A stretch of 64,000 bases of DNA from Amoebophrya sp. A120 (Eukaryota > Sar > Dinophyceae > Syndiniales > Amoebophryaceae). The stretch spans positions 767,982-831,981 of the forward strand of contig CAJINV010000011.1 of the NCBI GenBank assembly GCA_905178155.1, read 5' to 3'. Shown here in pieces: positions 1-11,783 of this stretch. How positions within the stretch are numbered: position 1 is the stretch's first letter; every line of letters begins with the position of its first letter. The notes beneath the pieces were generated by a model. That model worked only from the letters and a program-made list of their open reading frames with translations. It had not been told where the DNA came from and searched no databases. A program made the translations under genes and the position numbers.

Positions 1-2053
1 CCCTTCATCGACGGTCCGCACCCGCTGCATTGTCCGGAAAAGTTCGAAGAGCTCTATGAGGCGGTGCAGATGGGCGCCAATCTGTACAACCAGAACGAGA
101 TCCGCCAGGCTAAGCAGGTTTTGACCACCTACATCCAGAAGTGGGCGAACACCGACCCGTTAGTGGGGATGGAGTGCGCTTTGGGTATGGCGTCTGCGTA
201 CCGAACGCTCACCTTCAGCTACTGTGCAAACCCGAGGACGAACAATAGGCGCGCGTACCAGATAGGACTGAGGATACTCCACCAGGCGATGAACTGGATC
301 ACGCACGTGTTTGTGAAGTCGCAACACGACGCCGACATGATTGACGGGAGTAAGTGGCCGATAACCATCCAGCAGATCAACGACGAACTGACGATCATAC
401 AAAATGTGTTGAAGCAGGACGGTATTCAGAACGGGCACCAGATCCATCCGCGGTTCGCGCCAGGGTTGATCCCGCTCTCGTTTCAGCCGAAGAGCGACGC
501 GGGCTGGGTGTCAGCGGGGAGCACGCCGAAGCACAACATCAGAATCGTCAGCCTTTGCGCCTACCCGGACGACCACGTGTTGCCAAGGTATAGGATTGGT
601 TTATTGATGAAATCTGAACGTTGGTGAACAAAAAGCTCGAGGTGAAGGTCGTGAAGAAAGCTGCGTCGATCGATCAATCGCGCAAGGACCACAGGTTATG
701 CTCATTCAAGATCGCCTTCGCCGCACAACGCGTTGCATCATGCAGCGCGTTTTTGTGCATGTGCGTCTTTGCATGAAGCTTAGACACAAGAACCAAGACC
801 ACCAAATTACATCAGGTACGCCACGTCAAATCACCAGATCTATGCGAAGAAGCACGGCTACAGCTACTACGTCGAGAAAAACCGCTTAGACCCCAACCGG
901 CCGCACGCGTGGGGCAAGATCAAACTCGTCGAGCAACAACTTTTAGAGCCGAACGGCCCGGAGTGGGTGATGTGGTTCGATTGCGACACCTATTTCATGA
1001 ACATGACTGTCACCATCGAGTCCGTCCTGTACCGCTACGCCGGGATACCGAAGGACGAGCTCAATCAGGTGAAATCCAACCAGCCGCGATTCGAAACGAA
1101 AGCAAAGATCCACAACACCAACGACATCATCCTCGACCCGAGTGTGCACATGATCATTGCGGAAGACAATGCGATGCTGAATTCCGGGACCTTTTTCATC
1201 CGCAAGTCCGAGTGGAGCATCAATCTGATGCGGACGGTGTGGGGGGACGCAAAGACCAGTCCCTGGGTAGACCACCCCTGGTGGGAAAACGCGGCGTTGA
1301 CATGGTACGTATGAAGGGTTATGTTGTTTATTTCGAAAAATGCATCCTAACCTCCCCGCCTCTCATTTGCGGAAATTTTTCTTGACAAAATCAAACCGAA
1401 AGTTCAGTGAGGCCTAAACACGCATTGAACATTCAAAAACAAAAACAGGAACTTCCTCAAAGACGTGCCCGTCACGTTCGTAGAGGACGAATCACTGGAA
1501 ACGTGGCCCACCCTGTCCTCCGGTGGAGCAGCGGGAATCCAACTGGGCGGCGCGATGAACAACGCGCCGCAACAAAGAAGCTTCTCCTCCCTTCCCGAAG
1601 AGGAACGAAACTACTGGATATCCAAGGAGATGGAGAACATTTACACGCCGGAAGTCCGCATAGCCCCCCAGCACATCTTCAACAGCTACCACCCAGTAAC
1701 CAGCAGGTTTCAGCACGACACCTGGGAGGCGGGAAAGTACTTTTCGGGTTGTGTGGTTTTATTGCATGAGAGATTTTTGCGCCATGGGAGTTTAGCATGA
1801 CAAAGACAAGTTTTTACAACCTCTCAAACACAACTGTATCAGGTACGTGCTTGCGTTCAACGGTGTTCTGAGCTCCACCAGCCCCACCGTGATCCGTATC
1901 CTGTACGGAAACTATTACCGGGAGGCCTGTAAGCTCAACAATGTAGAATCCGAATGCATACCGGTGGTCGAGACCCTCCCCTGGCTGCAGAGTCACGAGT
2001 CGTTGAAGAAGGAGCTCTTCAAGGACGAAGATTTGAAGAAGGCTGAGTTATAA
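1..2053 (+). CDS. Glycosyltransferase family 34 (GMA12/MNN10-like), 5' truncated by the window edge
   Basis: I assemble four exons, 1-587, 816-1304, 1449-1736 and 1843-2053. All three introns are GT-AG and phases agree. The frame is open from base 1, so the N-terminus lies outside. The first exon encodes a helical, TPR-like stretch. The catalytic part follows: YAKKHGY, then the metal-binding DxD-type motif DCDT preceded by WVMWF, then NSGTFFIRKSEWS, then HPWWENAAL, and finally a segment ending EAGKYVLAFNG. This order is that of GT34 galactosyl/mannosyltransferases, type II enzymes of the Golgi that transfer hexose from a nucleotide sugar to N-glycans or polysaccharides. The donor sugar cannot be read from sequence. 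No introner element is present; the introns (228, 144 and 106 bp) lack TIRs. The stop is TAA at 2051-2053. Confidence 0.85.
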
Positions 2054-3410
2054 GCAGGTCAACACTGGAACTTGACTTTTAAGTCTAATGTCGAAAATGT
2101 CGCTCTCTCATCTTCCGTCAGCGCTATGTGTCAAGATGTCACTGATGTCATCTGCAGCCAAAAGAAAAAGATTACATCAGAAATGCAACTCACAGTGCCT
2201 AGAGGAGATCGATTTACACCTTGTTGACTGATAGCGAAGCACCATTCTGATAGATAAGCAAAAAGAAGAGATTCCATGAGCAAGTACATCCAAGTTGCGA
2301 TATTCATCGGTCCATGCAACTTGGAGACGAGAATGAAACATTTACTCTCCTGCTCCACAGGCAATGTGGTGCTTTGCTGTTCTAGTTGCTGGGTTTCGCG
2401 TTACCTTTGTTTCTGCAGCTGTACGTAGTGCTTGAAACTCTTCTAGTTTGCATTTTCATCTGTTCGTTCAACTTTTCATCAGCGCTTTTTGCCTTTTTAT
2501 CCTGAACTTCTACTTCATCGGACGATACTACGCAAAAGAAACTGAGATCTTTTGAACTTGAACCTTCATAGCATTATTCTGATCCGTGAAAAACAAAAAG
2601 TGGAAGACAAAATAAATGCAGCAAAACCTCCGAAACAACAAGCGAAGCCAAACAAGCGCAAGAGGATCGTACAAGCAAATTTTTCTAGTAGCTAGCTACC
2701 TCTGTAGTTGATATCATGCACATTGATCCTACTTCTGATAGTACCCATGCTAACCGTTTTTTTTTCGATCAAAGATCAAGATTGCGATATTAAAGTTCGC
2801 CGTAGCCATTTTTTTTCGAATTTTTGGTTGCAGAGCTCGCACAAAAGTACGGAAAGTGTTACTGAATCAATTAGGGAGCCTGTGGTCGTGCAACTCTATA
2901 GATTTTAGGGATTGCTCTAGCAGGCAGTGTATCAGTATCTTTCGACGACCTTGAAGTCATCAAGCTATAATTATTCCGTGGTGCACGTGCATAAGTACGA
3001 CCTGCACTACAGAATCTGATCTCTTCACAGGGAACTTTTACCCTGCAGTTTTAACTTTAGCATTCACCTCTAACACCTCTATGACCAAATCTAGTTGAAG
3101 TTTCGTCGGCTGCACTTTCCTGCCTTGGGAACAAGCACACTAAGTAGCGGAGGAGACGATTACGCAAAGAACGACTACACTGTGGCTATTCGGGTGGCAA
3201 ACTCTGAACTGAGTTTTCCTTTTCTGCAAGCGAGGTAGAGATGAAACGTTTTATTTTCATTTCCATCAATGTGATAAACATAAATGCTTTCTACAATTGC
3301 CGTCCTGATGCCTGATTTGCCTGCATAACGGTTGCCGTCTGTAGTTCATCGGCAATAATCAAACTGCAGGTACACACTTCAGATTTCCCGAATCGCTACA
3401 AGCAACCGGA
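2054..3410. other. AT-rich intergenic spacer
   Basis: No convincing coding region on either strand; the short ORFs lack recognisable protein character. It must hold the terminator of the GT34 gene and the promoter of the RRM gene, but no motif could be assigned. A 14-base match to the start of the dinoflagellate spliced leader lies at 2799-2812 (see findings). Confidence 0.6.
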
Positions 3411-6400
3411 ATGTCTTTTTCGAAAGCGATCCCGAAATTCGGGGCGATCCCGAAATCGGCCGGGATCAATGCGGCGGTAAAAACGAACGAGCTTTTGAAC
3501 GCCGCCCCCTCCCAACCCGACATCACGGGCGCCTGGGGCTACGACGAGAATGCGCCGATCAACACCGAGATAAAGATCGGGTACCGCGGCGTCGCCTACA
3601 CGTTACCGAAAAAGAAAAATTATCAAGACGGTACTAGTGCGAACGATAATACCAGTCCGAAGAAGGAGGATCATGATGCGCAAGAACCACCCCAGCCGGA
3701 ACAACCCGGTCCTTCGGGGGAGCAAGCTGGCGAACAGGGCGAGGGGCAGTCCCCGGTGGCAGTAGGCGCCGACGGGGGTGCGGACGCGGAATCTCCGAAT
3801 GGTGCGAATGCCGCCGTGGTTCCCCCGGCGCAACTATCAAATGCAAATGTGTCTGGGTCTGGGAGGATGCGAGGTTTGCCATGCTTGTCTGGCATGACTG
3901 AAGAGTTTGTGATGCGTGCCCCAGAAGAGACCCTTTTGCTTCTTACGCAAAAACGTTGTTTGTCATGCGGAAAGCGTAACACTAAGCAGCGCAGATATTT
4001 CTCATGCTTGGCTGTGCATTACAGAGCACTGACTATTCCCAACCCAGCATTACAAGTTTCCAGACCCAGACATATTTGCAGTTGATAGCAACCGGCGACC
4101 GACAACAGTTTCGCGGGGCGGTTCGGCGCCGCGCGCTTCCTGCAGCCGTTGCCCAGTGCGGGAAGCATTCCGCCACCGGGTGCGTCGTCGGGCACTGCTG
4201 CGATTCCCGGCTTGGGGATCAAGCCGGCGGGACAGGGGTTGGGACCCCCGGCGGTGGAAATGGACCACTGGAATCACCTGTACAACGACGATTTCCGGCC
4301 CGAGATGAAGGGAAAGAAGGGCAAGGGCAAGAAGGGGAAAAAGGACGGCGACAAGTCCTGGGTGCCCTTTCACGAACAGGATCATCAAGACGGGTCGTGG
4401 GTCTGGGTCGGCGGCCTCCCGCACGCGGTCACGGACGAGCAGCTGTGGACGTTGTTCAACACGGTTGGGGAAGTGACGGAAGTGGATGTGAAGCGCAACC
4501 GCGCCCCGCGGGACCCCACGTGGACCAACAACCCGCCCTACGCTTTCGTCAAGTTCGCCACGAAAGAGGAGGCGGAGTGTGCGATTACGGAGTTGAGCGG
4601 CGATACCTCCCTGGGAAACGAGATCAAAGTCAACCCCTCCGTAGCCTCGGCAAACATAGTATCGTATCCGTAGACCACTATTTGTACTAAAGCGAGGATC
4701 ATGATGCAGTAGTTTGTTGTGCTGTGCAACGTGTGAGTAAAAGTTCGTGTACGACACAAGTAGTGTGGTCGTTTCAAAGAAATCGGAAGATCAGCATCAT
4801 CCTCACAGCCCTGTCGTGAAGATGTGAAAATTCACACAAGAAAAACCACGTATACGATACCACCACCCAAATTTTCGCAATTCATAGGCCGCCCACGGAA
4901 AGCTGGAGACCAAGAACGATTTCTCCACTGTGAAGGGCGCAGGGAAAGAAGGAAAGGCGCACTTCCGGAAGGGCGCGGGGGCGCTGTTTGTCTGGAACAG
5001 CGGCCGGAGCGGGTACGACGAGCAGACTGCGACGGTGAATACGAACTCTCGGGACAAGGTGAGAAGCATCGCGGACCTCGGTCGGGACATCGGCACGCGG
5101 GACAAGGTATCCTGTGCAAAAGTATCGTACTCGTAGTAATTGCGTTTATGCATGATTAATATCTTTCTCAGGGTGAATCAGCATCACAAATTTAATTTGT
5201 AATGCTGGGCTAATTTGTAATGCAATTTATACTACTTTTGCAATGCATACAAGGATGGCGGAGGCAGGTTGGATAAAGACCGGAGCCGGGACCGGCGGGA
5301 CCGCGACCGTGACCGCGACCGTGACTACGGTCGGGACCGCGACCGCGATCGCCGCGGCGGCGGTGACCGAGACCGATACCGGGACGACAAATACGGCCGC
5401 GGCCGGGACCGGTCGCGCGATCGCGACCGGGGTGCAGCTGCTCGAAAGGCCGACTCGCGGGGGAGAAAGGACGACAAGAGGAAGCCGACTGTAGTATCCA
5501 AGGCCGCGGGGGGTGACGCCTCCGACAGCGGCTCCGAAGTGATCATTGCCCGCCCGGGGGCCGCCGCCGCGGCAGCCGCCGCTACGAAGTTCGAGAAAAA
5601 CGAGTGGGGCGGTGAGAAGGAGGATAATAAGATGGATGTGGAAGACGGAAACGAAGAAAATAAACCCGCTGCGGGTGGTGCTGGTGCTCCTACAACCGAA
5701 GCTGATGGTGATGCTGCGATGAAAGATGTTGGAGATGAAGATGGCGGCGCTGCGGGTCCTCCTGGTCCTCCTCCTCCTGCCGCCGGCGCATCCGGTCCGA
5801 AGGAACAAGAAGAAACCGATAGTAACGAGAAGCAGGAGAAAAATCTCGACGAGGCGGCGATGGCCGTTGCGGCTTTGATGGCAGCCCGCGATAACAAGAA
5901 GGATCAGTCGAAAGACTATAGCGAAGAACAGCAGGTAAAGGTATCGGATAAAAAACCAGCAGCTTCTTCCGCTGAAAAAGTTGTAGACAAATTTGATGAT
6001 AAGAAAGCTCCTCGTGATCGTTCGCGGTCCCGCGATCGGAAGCAAGACATGATGAAGAAGGACGATTCCCGCGGGCGCGATGCGGGTAAGATGAAACCAG
6101 CGGCTAAGAGGGACGATTCCCGCGGGCGTAATGCAGCGAAGAATAAACCAGCGGCCAAGAAAGGCGATTCGCGTGGGCGCGGCGGTGCAAAAGTACCCGC
6201 GAGGAAGGAAGACAAAGACTCCCGCGAGCGTCGCGGTGGACCGGCTTCTAAGCCTGCTCCAAAAAAGAACGATTCCCGTGGACGCACGACCGCCCCGAAA
6301 GAACCGGCTCCTACTTCCAAAAAGAACAATTCTCGCGCACGGTACACCGCGAAAATTCCCGTCAAGAAGGACGATTCTCGCGGACGCGCGCCTGCTGCGG

Positions 6401-7155
6401 CCAAAGCGAAGAAAGATTCCCGCGGACGCGGTGCTGCACTTCCTAGCAAATCCATGGCGAACGGAAATCGTGCCGACAGCTATCGTGCGGAAAGCTACAA
6501 CAAAACTAGCACGGTGAACAATAAACGCACGGACAGTAAAGCCCGCGCAGCTCCTGCTGCTTCTACCCGGAATGCGCTGGACGTTGATAGCAAGTACAAA
6601 AAACGAGACGACGACTACAAGAAGTCTTCCCGGCGCGGTGACTATGATTACAAAGACGACTACAGCAAAAAACCAACAACTCGGGGTTCGGATCGGGATA
6701 AAGATTTTTACGATGATTACAAGAAAGACGATTACAACAAAAAATCAGCTCGCGGCACAACTACCGGCAGGGGTGATTCCAAGCCGAAGCGTCTGGCGGA
6801 TGATGACTACGACAAACCGCGGGGGGGTGGACGTGGTGACCACTACGATGACTACAAGAAGTCGGATGATAAGTACACATCGACCAAGAACAAGCGCGAT
6901 GACGACTACAAGGGACGGGGAGGTGATTCGGGATACAACGATAAGTACAACGATTCTAAGTACGATTCCAAGTACGATTCGAAGTACAACGACTCCAAGT
7001 ACACCGGTTCCAAGTACAACGATTCGAAGCATGATTCGAAATACGACGACCGGGAACGGGCCCGGGACACGACCCGCACGCGGTATCGCGACAGCTACGA
7101 GGGAAATCACCGGGCCGAGGAAGCCGACCGTTATGATACCAGGAACTGCAGATAG
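3411..7155 (+). CDS. RRM RNA-binding protein with long RD/DSRGR-rich tail, interrupted by three introners
   Basis: Exons inferred as 3411-3834, 4093-4641, 4889-5107 and 5255-7155, which sum to 1,030 codons plus stop with the frame kept at each join. The N-terminal 180 residues are low-complexity and Pro/Glu-rich. One RRM sits in exon 2 (about residues 255-330), with WVWVGGLP as RNP2-like and YAFVKFAT as RNP1. Exon 4 begins with dense RDRDRD dipeptides, continues with an acidic/Ala/Pro stretch, about eight spaced copies of a (D/K)DSRGR unit and a Lys/Asp/Tyr-rich end (SKYDSKY-type repeats). The architecture resembles SR-like splicing factors or granule proteins, so a nuclear pre-mRNA role is likely but inferred. 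The middle join (4641 to 4889) is the weakest because that element is degenerate. It is possible that 4888 onward is a separate gene. Confidence 0.65.
3835..4087 (+). mobile_element. Introner element, family A, in the RRM/RD gene
   Basis: Begins TATCAAATGCAAATGTGTCT and ends with the inverted copy, closing in TTGATA. The 5-bp duplication GCAAC occurs at 3830-3834 and 4088-4092. Deleting element plus one copy joins ...PPAQ to PATDN in frame. Internal sequence matches the elements at 27082 and 30324 in the same orientation. Confidence 0.9.
4642..4886. mobile_element. Degenerate introner, probably family B, in the RRM/RD gene
   Basis: The left end resembles the family B end with several substitutions (GCAAACATAGTATCGTATCC). 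The right end, CGCAATTCATA, resembles B's closing GCAATGCATA. Only a 3-bp duplication (CCG) can be seen. An in-frame stop at 4671 in the RRM exon and another at 4885 require an intervening sequence here if this is one gene. Removing 4642-4888 links the RRM to the following KGAGKEG exon in frame. Confidence 0.5.
5108..5249. mobile_element. Introner element, family B, in the RRM/RD gene
   Basis: Starts TATCCTGTGCAAAAGTATCG and ends CTTTTGCAATGCATA. TSD is CAAGG at 5103-5107 and 5250-5254. Removal joins RDK to DGGGRLDKDR in frame. This is one of the few copies where sliding inside the TSD gives a GT-AG intron. Confidence 0.9.
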
Positions 7156-7717
7156 CAGTGATGAACCACATTGTATCCGTAGCACTTTTAACTACCTGAA
7201 AATTAATAAACCACGTAAGTGTATAAGACTAAAAACGCTTTAGAATTACCCCTCCCACACAAATAACATAACTACCCAGCCCATGCCTTGCTTATGAACG
7301 CAAGAAGATCTAAAATTTGAAGCTGCGCCGCCTGCTGCTCGCCCCAGTTGTGTAGATAGACAACTTTTTTGAAAGTGTAACTACGAATTGGAAATGAATC
7401 ATAATGAGGAACAGCCGTTTTATACTTTAACCTGAACAGAAATATAAGGTTTTCAACACGCCCCTGTCGTAAGTACTAGCAGTCTTTAGTTTCCTCGTTT
7501 TGCTTTTGTGTACGAGGAAGATGTGTCATAGAAGAGGTAGAGATACGAGTCAGGTCGGTAGAGAACCCTTTCCCTTCGGTCGCGGGCATGCTGTGTTGAC
7601 AAAACAAAGACCATACTCCAGAGCTGCAGCTCTTGCTCTAACTCTGGATTATCTTCCGCTTAATATTGCATGTGGTTCACCATCGTGTAAGTTTAAGTAG
7701 CCATTCGCTCCGTGTTG
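7156..7717. other. AT-rich spacer, possible unseen 5' exon of the next gene
   Basis: No clear coding region. The following RRM exon has no in-frame ATG, so a short upstream exon may lie here, but neither its start nor its junction could be fixed. Confidence 0.45.
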
Positions 7718-8188
7718 GCACGACGGGAAAAGGCAAGAACACGACGGTCAAGGTCCAGGTCGACAACCTGCCGGCGGACATGAGTGACGGCGAGTTGCGC
7801 ATGCTGGGAGAGAAGGTGATGGTGAGTCCGGAAAAGCTATGCTCTGCAAAAGTATCGTACTCGTATAGTAGTACTACATTGCGGTGATGCATGACAAATG
7901 CCTTCTCCAATCTGAATCAGCATTACAAGTTTCTTGTTGCCGAAATTTGTGATGCTATCTATGCTACAACTACTACTACGATGCTACTTTTGCAATGCAT
8001 AAAAGCTGGTCTCCACGGAAATTTTCCCCGACGACGAAAACGACGACGTAACCTGCGGGTTGCTGATGATCGCGGACGAGGCCGCTGCGGCGGAGGTGGT
8101 GCGCCGCATGAACGGAAAACGATTCCCGAAGTCGACGGACTCCGGATCCGAGCAGAAGCGGTTGCGGGTGTATTTTCCGAAAGCGTGA
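7718..8188 (+). CDS. RRM-domain protein, 5' end unresolved, split by an introner
   Basis: Exons about 7718-7837 and 8007-8188 form one RRM. VKVQVDNLPADMSDGELRML is the first strand and helix; the second half contains DVTCGLLMIADEAAAAEVVRRMNG and RLRVYFPKA before TGA at 8186-8188. The introner interrupts the domain between helix 1 and strand 2. The reading frame is open upstream only to about 7642 and contains no ATG, so the true start probably lies in another exon. The domain binds single-stranded RNA in known relatives; the target cannot be inferred. Fusion with the preceding RRM gene was considered, but a TAG at 7153 and an AT-rich spacer separate them. Confidence 0.65.
7838..8001. mobile_element. 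Introner element, family B, inside an RRM
   Basis: Starts TATGCTCTGCAAAAGTATCG and ends TTTTGCAATGCATA. TSD AAAGC at 7833-7837 and 8002-8006. Removal gives ...SPEK-LVSTEIF in frame. Confidence 0.9.
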
Positions 8189-9185
8189 CGAGGAGGGTCT
8201 GGAAGGCGAAAGATCATGGTGCTTAGAAGATGATCTGCCAGGGCAAGCAATAGGATTCGGATTGAAACGATGACTAGAAACACTTCTTGGACAACTTCTC
8301 TTCGATATAAACGAAGTAGATTTTGTGGTTATTAGACAACAGCGACAGCCAGACCTACAACCGGGGCTGCACACCACCAAAAGCTGCCCTTAGGTCTTTC
8401 CTTATGGAAGATGATTTTCAAAATTCACATTGCGATCGAAGGAGAAACAGATGACTTTTTGAAGAAGAGCAACGTTTTGCTATACAACAGCGACACTTCT
8501 TTTTCATTCTTTGTACCCGCGTCTGGGAATACAGCAGGCTAGAGTTGCACACGCTGGATTTTAGTACCCCTTTCGGAAAATAAAGTCAAACAACTGGATG
8601 AGACTTCTAATAGACTTCTAGCGAGTTGTCCTTAGTAGCTGTAGACCGAAATTACGGATTTGAGTTAATTTCCGGAAGATGCATTTACTTAGCCGACAAC
8701 CAGAGTCAGAAGCTTGGACAAAGGAGTATCAATTATACATTTCAACCACTTGTCCTCTCAGGTACCGGAAAAAAACTAATCTGAAAAAACACAAAAAAAA
8801 TAGCCGTAAAAACCAAGCGCCTGCTGGCGATCCGAGCTTTCTGCCATTGCCGACACGGGCGCAGTGGCGCTCTGTATTCTTTTGTTTCACCCCGCCCAGC
8901 TCAGTGGAGATGGTTCCGTAATTTCGATCTTACAAATTTTGGACCTGCGATTTTTGCGGACTCTTCAGTTTTCTACTTACTCACCCCCGACGATCAATCA
9001 TGATGAATGCGGTAAAAAATCTTTGAACGGTCGTTTCGTGTCAGTTTTATCGATTTATTGTGTTTTTAACCTCCCCCTTGGCCTTGGGTTCCTCTTCCTG
9101 TTTGAATCCGAGCCACTTGATGTAGGAGTGGCTCTGGTAATTATAGGGTCTACTAACTTGTTGTTCTTTCGAACCATCAAACATA
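8189..9185. other. Intergenic spacer
   Basis: AT-rich, with short ORFs only and nothing recognisable. It must carry the promoter of the nucleotidyltransferase gene, whose ATG is at 9186. Confidence 0.6.
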
Positions 9186-10973
9186 ATGAGAACCACGACA
9201 TTGCGCGCGCGGCAGTTTCCGTCGGCGTTGCCCGCCCGTGCCTATACTCTTCGCAGCCTTGCAACTACAGCAGGGGTAGCGCAGTCGACCACTCGTCCCG
9301 GCGCTTCCTCGCAGGGCTCCTCTGCAGAGCGATGGTGGAACGTGGAGCCAGTGACCGCGAATTTCGAGGCAACAAAGAGCGAAGACGAAACACGACAAGG
9401 AACTCTGGATGCGTCTTTTACTTCAACATCCTCCCCCTCAATATCTTCGTTTGTTGTACCCCGCGGCGCAAAGGAGGTGGAGTTGGAAAACAAGAACCCT
9501 GCGCGGACTCATCTGTTCCCCCCCGGTTTCGCAACTTCCACCTCGTCTTGTTCTTCCCGAAGGCCCCGCCTACCGACGAAGGCCGCGTTTGCGAAAATTG
9601 GAAACAGCTTGGTAAATTTTCGCCAGAAGTCTATCGCGACGCCCTATCACGAAGAGGAGAAGAATGAGTTTCTGGTGAAGCTAGCAAAGATCCTCGAGAG
9701 CGTCGTGGGGGACAATGCCAAGGTCGCCCCCTTCGGCTCCGTCGTCAACGGCTTTTGGTCCCCCTCAAGCGACATTGACATCTGCATCCGCGTGCCCGCT
9801 GGGGCGACCACCCGGTCGAGTCAGATAAAGATCTTGAAGCGAGTAGGGAACGAACTGGCGCGAGTCTCCTCCCACTTCATCGAACCGAGATTTGGTGCGA
9901 AAGTCCCGATTGTCCACTGGGCTCCGCGGGCGAAGGGCATGTTGGCTTGCGACATCTCTGTGAACAACGTCTTGGCCGTGGTGAACAGCAAATTAGTGTA
10001 CCAATACGTGCTGGCAGAGCCGAAACTGCACACGTTAGGTATGTGGTTGAAAGCGTGGGCGAGCGCGCGCGGGATAAATGATAGAAGCAGAGGGACTCTA
10101 TCCTCCTTCTCCATTGTCCTGATGCTGATCAACTACCTGCAGACAAAATGCTACCTTCTTCCCTCGATCCAGGACCTGGCCATTGCGCGGTCCTACGCAC
10201 CGGTGTATTTGCAGGGGGTTGATTGCCGGTTTTGTGATAATGTAGAGCAGATAAAAGAGGAAGTTTCATTTCTCCAGGAAAAGAACAAACCGTTTCTGGA
10301 AAACCGGCACAAGGAATTCTACAAATTGGTTTTGGCAAGAGGCAAAGGTCATTGCGCCGTCGATAGCGCCGGCGCCGGGACTTCTACATCAGTCGCAGCA
10401 GGTGCAGAAAATCTCACAGTCGATAGTGTTGCAGAAGAACGCGAACAAGAACTTGCCAGTCTTGGCTACCTACTCTGGGACTTTTTCAACTACTTCGCAT
10501 TTGAATACACGGGGGGCGTGATCGCGGTGCGAGATATTAGCTCCTACAACGTTGGACTTGGAGCAGACAGTAAAAACGGTGTCGGTGCAGCTTTAGCTGC
10601 AACAAATCACCTGCAGTCTGCAAATTCCTCCCGCTATCTCCATGTGGACAACCCCTTCGAGATAGGCAAAGACGTCGCCAACGTCGAGGTTGCGCTCATG
10701 CGGCAGATTCAGCGCGAACTGAAACGGGCGGCCAGGATGCTAGATGGATTTGTGACGTCTTCGAGTGCGCGGGACGATGCCGGGGAACATGGCAAAAATC
10801 ATGATCAGGGTGGCGCCCAGAGTGAAAGTAGTAGTGCTGCTGTTGAGCTGCACTCCTATCAGGAACCACGAGGTGCACCATTCATCAACCCATTCGACGG
10901 AACAGTGGATCCTTTGCACACGTTGTTGCACCCGTGGCAAGACGAAGTTTCGAGTAGAAATGAACCTTTTTGA
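9186..10973 (+). CDS. Cid1-type nucleotidyltransferase (terminal uridylyltransferase / non-canonical poly(A) polymerase), intronless
   Basis: A 595-residue single-exon ORF. The catalytic signature is complete: a GS motif at about residues 183-190 (PFGSVVNGFWSPSSDID), metal-binding D196 and D198, and the third carboxylate D256 in ACDISVNN. The central domain contains GMWLKAWASARGIND, and a PAP-associated segment starts near residue 426 (LGYLLWDFFNYFAFEY). The family adds U or A residues to RNA 3' ends; which nucleotide is used cannot be decided here. The first 30 residues are rich in Arg, Thr and Ala and nearly free of acids, which suggests a mitochondrial presequence (inference). The C-terminal 60 residues are low-complexity. 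No introner or conventional intron interrupts it. Confidence 0.9.
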   Translation: MRTTTLRARQFPSALPARAYTLRSLATTAGVAQSTTRPGASSQGSSAERWWNVEPVTANFEATKSEDETRQGTLDASFTSTSSPSISSFVVPRGAKEVELENKNPARTHLFPPGFATSTSSCSSRRPRLPTKAAFAKIGNSLVNFRQKSIATPYHEEEKNEFLVKLAKILESVVGDNAKVAPFGSVVNGFWSPSSDIDICIRVPAGATTRSSQIKILKRVGNELARVSSHFIEPRFGAKVPIVHWAPRAKGMLACDISVNNVLAVVNSKLVYQYVLAEPKLHTLGMWLKAWASARGINDRSRGTLSSFSIVLMLINYLQTKCYLLPSIQDLAIARSYAPVYLQGVDCRFCDNVEQIKEEVSFLQEKNKPFLENRHKEFYKLVLARGKGHCAVDSAGAGTSTSVAAGAENLTVDSVAEEREQELASLGYLLWDFFNYFAFEYTGGVIAVRDISSYNVGLGADSKNGVGAALAATNHLQSANSSRYLHVDNPFEIGKDVANVEVALMRQIQRELKRAARMLDGFVTSSSARDDAGEHGKNHDQGGAQSESSSAAVELHSYQEPRGAPFINPFDGTVDPLHTLLHPWQDEVSSRNEPF

Positions 10974-11783
10974 AGATCATGATATGGTTGCAGCTTGAGG
11001 ACGACCTTCCAGGTGCACATCAGCGACAGCTGTAGTACATAGACAACATCTAACGAAAGCTAAGGAATAAAAAGAAAAAGTGAATAAACACCACGCAGAG
11101 TGGCTGACAGCAAACGAGAGTATGAAAAAGTGCGCACAGTCGGTGTATTTTTTTTCCGAGTTGCACTCACCGAGGTTAAAACAGCACGCAATTAGCGTGC
11201 AAAAATCGGTTTTAGTAAAATCACTTGATAAAGCTAAAGTTTTCTGATGTCAGTGTCGCAAGTCTATATAGCCTTCGGCCCGTTGCTGTGGTATTCTAGT
11301 GATTCTGTCTGCTCCCGTTTAACTCGATGAAACAGGGACCCCCCTCAGTGCGGCGCAAGGATCCCTTGGAGGGAGGAAGGAGTAGTAAATATGCGGTGGG
11401 GGCATTGCTAATGGTAATGCTATATCTTTTCGTTCACTCAACATGATCTCTTGAAAATGAAATTGTAAATTGAGTTGATTGGTACTTAGTCGTAACTCGT
11501 AACAACAGCACTGTGTAGGGGTAGAGCTACTAGTTGGTGGCTTGTAGTACGACCACGTTGCGATTTGTTGAGTTGTTGCGATTTACTTACTTAGCATACG
11601 AACGCGAGTATAGACGTGTAGTCTTTAGCTATAGAAGGCTTGGAGGTTCTTCTTGTCGCTTTCAACATTACTTTTACCACTTTTACGATTTACATCGAAA
11701 TTTGAACGTTTTTTTCCCCCCGTCACTTTTCTTTTGTCATTTTGGTTTTAGCATAAGTTTCGAACTTTTTCACATCATCAAAA
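10974..11783. other. Intergenic spacer
   Basis: AT-rich, with no supported gene. The next ORF starts at 11784 after a pyrimidine-rich stretch. Confidence 0.6.

Noticed and set aside
7156-7717. Joining the RD-rich RRM gene to the following RRM exon as one gene
   Set aside because: A stop at 7153 ends the first frame and no introner ends or conventional junction could be found to bypass it.
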